Below, one piece after another: positions 62,676-64,000 of a DNA stretch of 64,000 bases (within the stretch, counting starts at the first letter, position 1; each line of letters opens with the position of its first letter). Position numbers and translations under genes: made by a program. Source of the DNA: a bacterium (lineage in GTDB: Bacteria; Spirochaetota; Leptospiria; Leptospirales; Leptonemataceae). Location: contig JANSYA010000001.1 of the NCBI GenBank assembly GCA_024742665.1, positions 1,381,001-1,445,000 on the forward strand, given 5' to 3'. Under the pieces are notes generated by a model. That model searched no databases, was not told where the DNA came from, and saw only the letters and a program-made list of their open reading frames with translations.

Positions 62676-64000
62676 TCAGGCAGGCCGGCGCCGATTGCGC
62701 AGGAAGTCGAGGCCAGGGCGAAGGACGAGTACGAAGATCGGAATCAACAGCCACCAGTGGCCGATGCGCATATAGAGCGTCGTATATTCGCTCTGCACCG
62801 GCGCGTCCCATAGCAACACCCCGCGCTCAGTCGACGAGCGCGGCGCGCTGTTCGCATTTATCGGCGCGGCCAGACTTCCCGTCAGATCGACGAAGCCGCT
62901 CGCGCCCGTATTGTTTGCGCGCAGCAGGGCGCGCCGGGTTTCGATGCTGCGCAGGCGCGCCAGTTCAAAGTGCTGGTGAGTTTCGATTGTATCGCCGTAC
63001 CAGCCGTCCTGGGTGAGATTGACGAGCAGTCCCGCCGCGCTCGAGTCGCGCCGCCCGAGAAATTCTCGCACGTAGTCGGAGAATATAATTTCGTAGCAGA
63101 TCGTCGGCAGGATCAGCACCGCCGATTTAGAGTCGGCTGAATTGCGAGCATGCGCCGCGCTTGCGCCCGGGCTATCGCCGGAATCTCTGCCAGAAATTCT
63201 GTCGGAATTTTCCCCTGCATCGCCGGCAAAAGGAATGCGCAGCGGACGATTCGTTTTCGGATCGCCGGGATGAAAGCGTGAATTTTGCAAAAAGGCGGGC
63301 AGCAGCTGCGCGACCCCGAGGCTGTGCCAGAGGTGGAGGCCGGGCGCGTACTCGCCGAAGGGCAGGAGGCGTTCTTTGTGATACTCTCCCGCGCGTGCGC
63401 CGCCCAGGTATAAAGCGGCCGAGTTGTACGCTCGCGCGCGAATGCGTCCGGCGTCTTGCGATTCATGCACGCGAAAATTCGTTTCGTTGAGCAGCAGCGC
63501 GGGAGCCGGCCGCGATGCGGGCGTTGTGATCGACTGCGCCAGCGCGCGATAGTCTTGATTGTAAACGCGATAGCGCCGGTTTAAGTAGTGATCATCGGTC
63601 GTATAGTACGGCACGGCCGATTCCGGCAGCGCGATCAAATCGATCGGGCGATCTGCGGTCTGTCCGGCGACCTCGTGCGCTGTAGCAATCAGGGCGGGAA
63701 TCGTGTCGCGCAGGAGGGCGCTCGCCGCGGCCTCCACGTTTGGATCCCGTCGGCCTTCGTCGGTCGTCTTTTCTAACGGCGCGTTCGGCTGAACCATCGC
63801 GACGCGCACAGTCGGGGCGTCGGCCTGAAACGATCGCCATTGATAATGCCGTAGCGCACCGAGAGACAGCAGGAGCGTCGCCGCGGCCGCGGCAAGCCAA
63901 TAACGGCGCCAGCGAAACAGGCCGCGCTGAAAGGCGGACGCTGCCGAGAAGGCTTCATGACTGAGGGCGAATAAAACGAAGCTTAAACCGGCCGGCCCGA
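62676..64000 (-). CDS. lnt: Apolipoprotein N-acyltransferase (5' truncated by window edge)
   Basis: The frame continues past position 64000, so the start is outside the window. The visible 441 residues include a membrane helix (about YWLAAAATLLLSLGAL) then the nitrilase domain. Its catalytic triad is intact: Glu in LIALPESAVPYY, Lys in YHKERLLPFGEY, and Cys in LPTICYEIIF. A C-terminal membrane helix (WWLLIPIFVLVLRPGL) follows. Lnt adds the third acyl chain to lipoproteins, consistent with the lipoproteins of the window. Confidence 0.93.
   Translation of the reverse strand, partial: GPAGLSFVLFALSHEAFSAASAFQRGLFRWRRYWLAAAAATLLLSLGALRHYQWRSFQADAPTVRVAMVQPNAPLEKTTDEGRRDPNVEAAASALLRDTIPALIATAHEVAGQTADRPIDLIALPESAVPYYTTDDHYLNRRYRVYNQDYRALAQSITTPASRPAPALLLNETNFRVHESQDAGRIRARAYNSAALYLGGARAGEYHKERLLPFGEYAPGLHLWHSLGVAQLLPAFLQNSRFHPGDPKTNRPLRIPFAGDAGENSDRISGRDSGDSPGASAAHARNSADSKSAVLILPTICYEIIFSDYVREFLGRRDSSAAGLLVNLTQDGWYGDTIETHQHFELARLRSIETRRALLRANNTGASGFVDLTGSLAAPINANSAPRSSTERGVLLWDAPVQSEYTTLYMRIGHWWLLIPIFVLVLRPGLDFLRNRRRPA

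Overview
The window is GC-rich, gene-dense DNA from a Gram-negative (diderm) bacterium. It encodes LpxA (lipid A synthesis), apolipoprotein N-acyltransferase, secreted lipoprotein-like proteins, a methyl-accepting chemotaxis protein, a GAF/HD-GYP protein and a near-complete anaerobic cobalamin pathway. The large putative lipoprotein with a relaxed lipobox and the general gene style remind me of the Leptospirales branch of spirochaetes, but there is no rRNA or other phylogenetic marker here, so that placement is a guess (about 0.4). No rRNA, tRNA, CRISPR array, insertion sequence or prophage was recognised.

Layout. (1) 1-5.2 kb: an oxygen/redox-sensing block with a FixL-like haem-PAS histidine kinase, a NarL/FixJ-type regulator, an FNR-type regulator carrying the complete Fe-S cysteine set, and a two-domain haemerythrin. 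(2) 5.4-8.1 kb: a large putative surface lipoprotein. (3) 8.1-27.0 kb: the cobalamin region. cobU, cbiB and a small unknown gene run leftward. A cobalamin riboswitch (about 10425-10560) opens a roughly 16-kb rightward operon: cobD-cobQ fusion, cobO, cbiA, a LonB-like AAA+ ATPase without its protease domain, cbiX-ferredoxin, a DUF3209-like gene, a flavin-reductase-cbiD fusion, cbiC, cbiET, cbiL, cbiG, cbiH, an unknown gene and cbiF. (4) 27.0-28.9 kb: a second cobalamin riboswitch on the minus strand, upstream of cbtB and two exported, membrane-anchored proteins, probably cobalt uptake. (5) 29-47 kb: mixed housekeeping and accessory genes (ankyrin protein, panD, membrane proteins, an EamA transporter, lpxA, a Dps-like protein, a chemoreceptor, betB plus a BCCT-like transporter, a copper-storage-like protein, an ABC-2 exporter, an AraC regulator with an oxidoreductase, arfB). 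(6) 47.4-53.9 kb: a 1946-residue fibre-like protein with a seven-repeat EPTP propeller, followed by a tail-fibre-assembly-like chaperone. (7) 54-64 kb: TetR with a thioesterase and an acyltransferase, a DUF2339 giant membrane protein, an ATPase-only kinase-like protein divergent from a GAF/HD-GYP protein, and lnt, which runs off the right edge.

How it works together. The cob operon takes sirohydrochlorin (made elsewhere) through cobalt insertion (CbiX), ring methylation and contraction (CbiL, H, F, G, D, ET, C), amidation (CbiA, CobQ), adenosylation (CobO) and aminopropanol attachment and activation (CobD, CbiB, CobU). Two riboswitches let the end product shut down both synthesis and, probably, cobalt import. 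The one ring-building enzyme not found is the precorrin-6A reductase CbiJ/CobK. A flavin/NAD(P)H reductase-like domain is fused to CbiD, the enzyme of the step immediately before, and is the obvious candidate. The other unexplained operon members (protease-less LonB, the DUF3209-like protein, the 136-residue protein between cbiH and cbiF, and the cbtB partners) are the most promising places to look for undescribed biology.
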